A DNA stretch of 64,000 nucleotides from Endozoicomonas sp965261315 (GTDB lineage Bacteria > Pseudomonadota > Gammaproteobacteria > Pseudomonadales > Endozoicomonadaceae), in NCBI GenBank assembly GCA_965261315.1, contig CBDHDM010000031.1, positions 124,001 to 188,000 on the forward strand, read 5' to 3'. A model generated the notes under the pieces. It saw only the letters and a program-made list of their open reading frames with translations. It was not told where the DNA came from and ran no database searches. Shown piece by piece: positions 63,113 to 64,000 of the stretch. How positions within the stretch are numbered: the stretch's first letter is position 1; each line of letters starts with the position of its first letter. The translations under genes and the position numbers were made by a program.

Positions 63113-64000
63113 TTGTCCAAGAGCATGCGTCTTTTACCGCTGGCTGGTGCCGTTGCGGCAGTGATCTTCTCTGCCAGTGCTATTGCTAATGAAGCCAATG
63201 TTGAAACCATTACCCTGAAGCCTACTGATATTCTGACCGATGGTTGGACTGTAAACGGCTATGTTCGTACTGGATGGCGGGTGAATGAGAATGGTGTTTC
63301 CACCAGTAATGAATATGGCAAGCCAAACTACAATATTGCAGGCACCACGGCGAAAAGTGCCAACCAGGTAGAGTTCAATATCAGCAAGAACACCACGTTC
63401 CAGAATGGCGTGTGGTCTCAGTTGGGGGTTCGTGCTGAGTTTGGTAACGGTGACCACAGCTTCTACTCTTCCAGCGGCAGCGAAGACAATAACGGCAAAG
63501 GTGATTTTGAAATTAAAGAAGCCTTTATCCGTTTGGGCGGTTTTGACTACCTGCCTGAAAACGCAGAAATCTGGGCGGGTCGTCGCTTCCTGAATCGTGA
63601 AGCTGGCACACTGTCTGGTGAATTCTGGAAGCAGTCTTCCGGTGTTGGTTTTGGTTATGAGCAGAATGGTAATGGTATTGCGGTGGTTTCTGCTGACCTG
63701 GGCGACAATGCGCCAAAGGTCGACGGAAAAACCATTCACACTATGGATTTCTACAGCTACAACCACGAAGCTCTTGACGGCAGTTTCAACTTTGACCTGA
63801 AAGTTATGACTGCCGGTGAAAGCTCTAATTTTGACGATAATGAAGCTACCGACGGCATCGGCGGTGCGATTACCTACAAGCGTGACTTCTATGGCATGGA
63901 TGGCTGGTCTGCTACTGCGATTGCTTACGGTCAGGGACTGGCTGCTAACCGAGGTGTCAACTTTGGTCAATGGAGTGGAAGTACTTCTACCACAGACAGT
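63113..64000 (+). CDS. lamB: Maltoporin LamB-like outer-membrane porin, 5' part
   Basis: The frame runs off the window end. The TTG at 63113 is chosen because AAGGA lies eight bases before it; the ATG at 63125 is too far from any site. A signal peptide (MSKSMRLLPLAGAVAAVIFSASAIA) leads to the barrel start DGWTVNGYVRTGWRVNENG. The beta-rich segments FIRLGGFDYLPENAEIWAGRRFLNREAGTLSGEFWKQSSGVGFGYEQ follow; GRRF near the DxY-type turns is typical of LamB. It lets maltodextrins cross the outer membrane. Divergent from the LacI gene; the 298-base space (62815-63112) holds no gene and no second clear operator. Confidence 0.88.
   Translation, partial: MSKSMRLLPLAGAVAAVIFSASAIANEANVETITLKPTDILTDGWTVNGYVRTGWRVNENGVSTSNEYGKPNYNIAGTTAKSANQVEFNISKNTTFQNGVWSQLGVRAEFGNGDHSFYSSSGSEDNNGKGDFEIKEAFIRLGGFDYLPENAEIWAGRRFLNREAGTLSGEFWKQSSGVGFGYEQNGNGIAVVSADLGDNAPKVDGKTIHTMDFYSYNHEALDGSFNFDLKVMTAGESSNFDDNEATDGIGGAITYKRDFYGMDGWSATAIAYGQGLAANRGVNFGQWSGSTSTTDS

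Noticed and set aside
1..64000. CRISPR array or cas genes
   Set aside because: No regularly spaced direct repeats of 23-45 bases with unique spacers, and no Cas-like protein was seen.
1..64000. tRNA or rRNA genes, including a tRNA attachment site for the integrase
   Set aside because: No GTTCGAATC-type T-arm with a matching acceptor stem was found near the integrase or elsewhere; 6S RNA is the only RNA gene I can support.

Overview
The window reads as chromosomal DNA of a marine, host-associated gammaproteobacterium. The best guess is an Endozoicomonas-like member of the Oceanospirillales; this is inference from gene content, and no marker search was possible. Supporting signs are the zapA-6S RNA pair, dapB-carA-carB-greA, a complete S10/spc/alpha ribosomal locus, a seven-gene Mrp antiporter, a maltodextrin locus, many decayed insertion sequences of different families, and eukaryote-like proteins (ankyrin, WH2/proline-rich, kinase-like plus coiled coil).

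Layout. 1-2100: IS debris (IS66 end, a DDE transposase remnant, a stop-interrupted ISL3). 2126-2965: promoter, zapB-like gene, zapA, and ssrS (6S RNA). 2966 to about 15000: an accessory block that starts directly behind ssrS with a tyrosine integrase and AlpA. A Rha-type phage regulator is split by an IS1182 element with a CTAG duplication and cut by an IS66. Then come ISAzo13, pcp, ankyrin and RTX remnants and a heme-utilisation gene (hugZ) with a possible Fur box. 15098-21099: dapB, carA, carB, greA. 21174-30170: a second accessory block with an internally deleted IS, a PH-domain protein, gloA2, a WH2/proline-rich putative effector, an IS481 wreck and an 883-residue pseudokinase/coiled-coil protein.

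30173-44343 (minus strand) holds rpsJ to rplQ, including secY, rpmJ and rpoA, in the order S10 operon, spc operon, alpha operon. Five genes (rpmD, rpsE, rplR, rplP, rpsC) each carry one extra base in or beside a homopolymer run. These genes are essential or nearly so, so sequencing or assembly errors are the likely cause, and other frameshifts in the window should be read with that in mind. 44663-50304 (plus): mrpABCDEFG, overlapping end to end.

50527-64000: maltose/maltodextrin utilisation. The minus-strand operon is malF-malG-malK-malQ2-malE-malM-malQ1. A LacI-family regulator is transcribed the same way just upstream of it, and divergent from the regulator is a maltoporin gene that runs off the window. 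A LacI-type operator lies before malF, and no MalT is seen. Imperfect palindromes built on CTCGTTCCC lie on both sides of the mal operon.

The most interesting element is the WH2/proline-rich protein at 23811-26054. When four short-run indels are undone it becomes a 747-residue protein with a polyproline tract and a near-canonical actin-binding WH2 motif, as expected of a host-actin-targeting effector.
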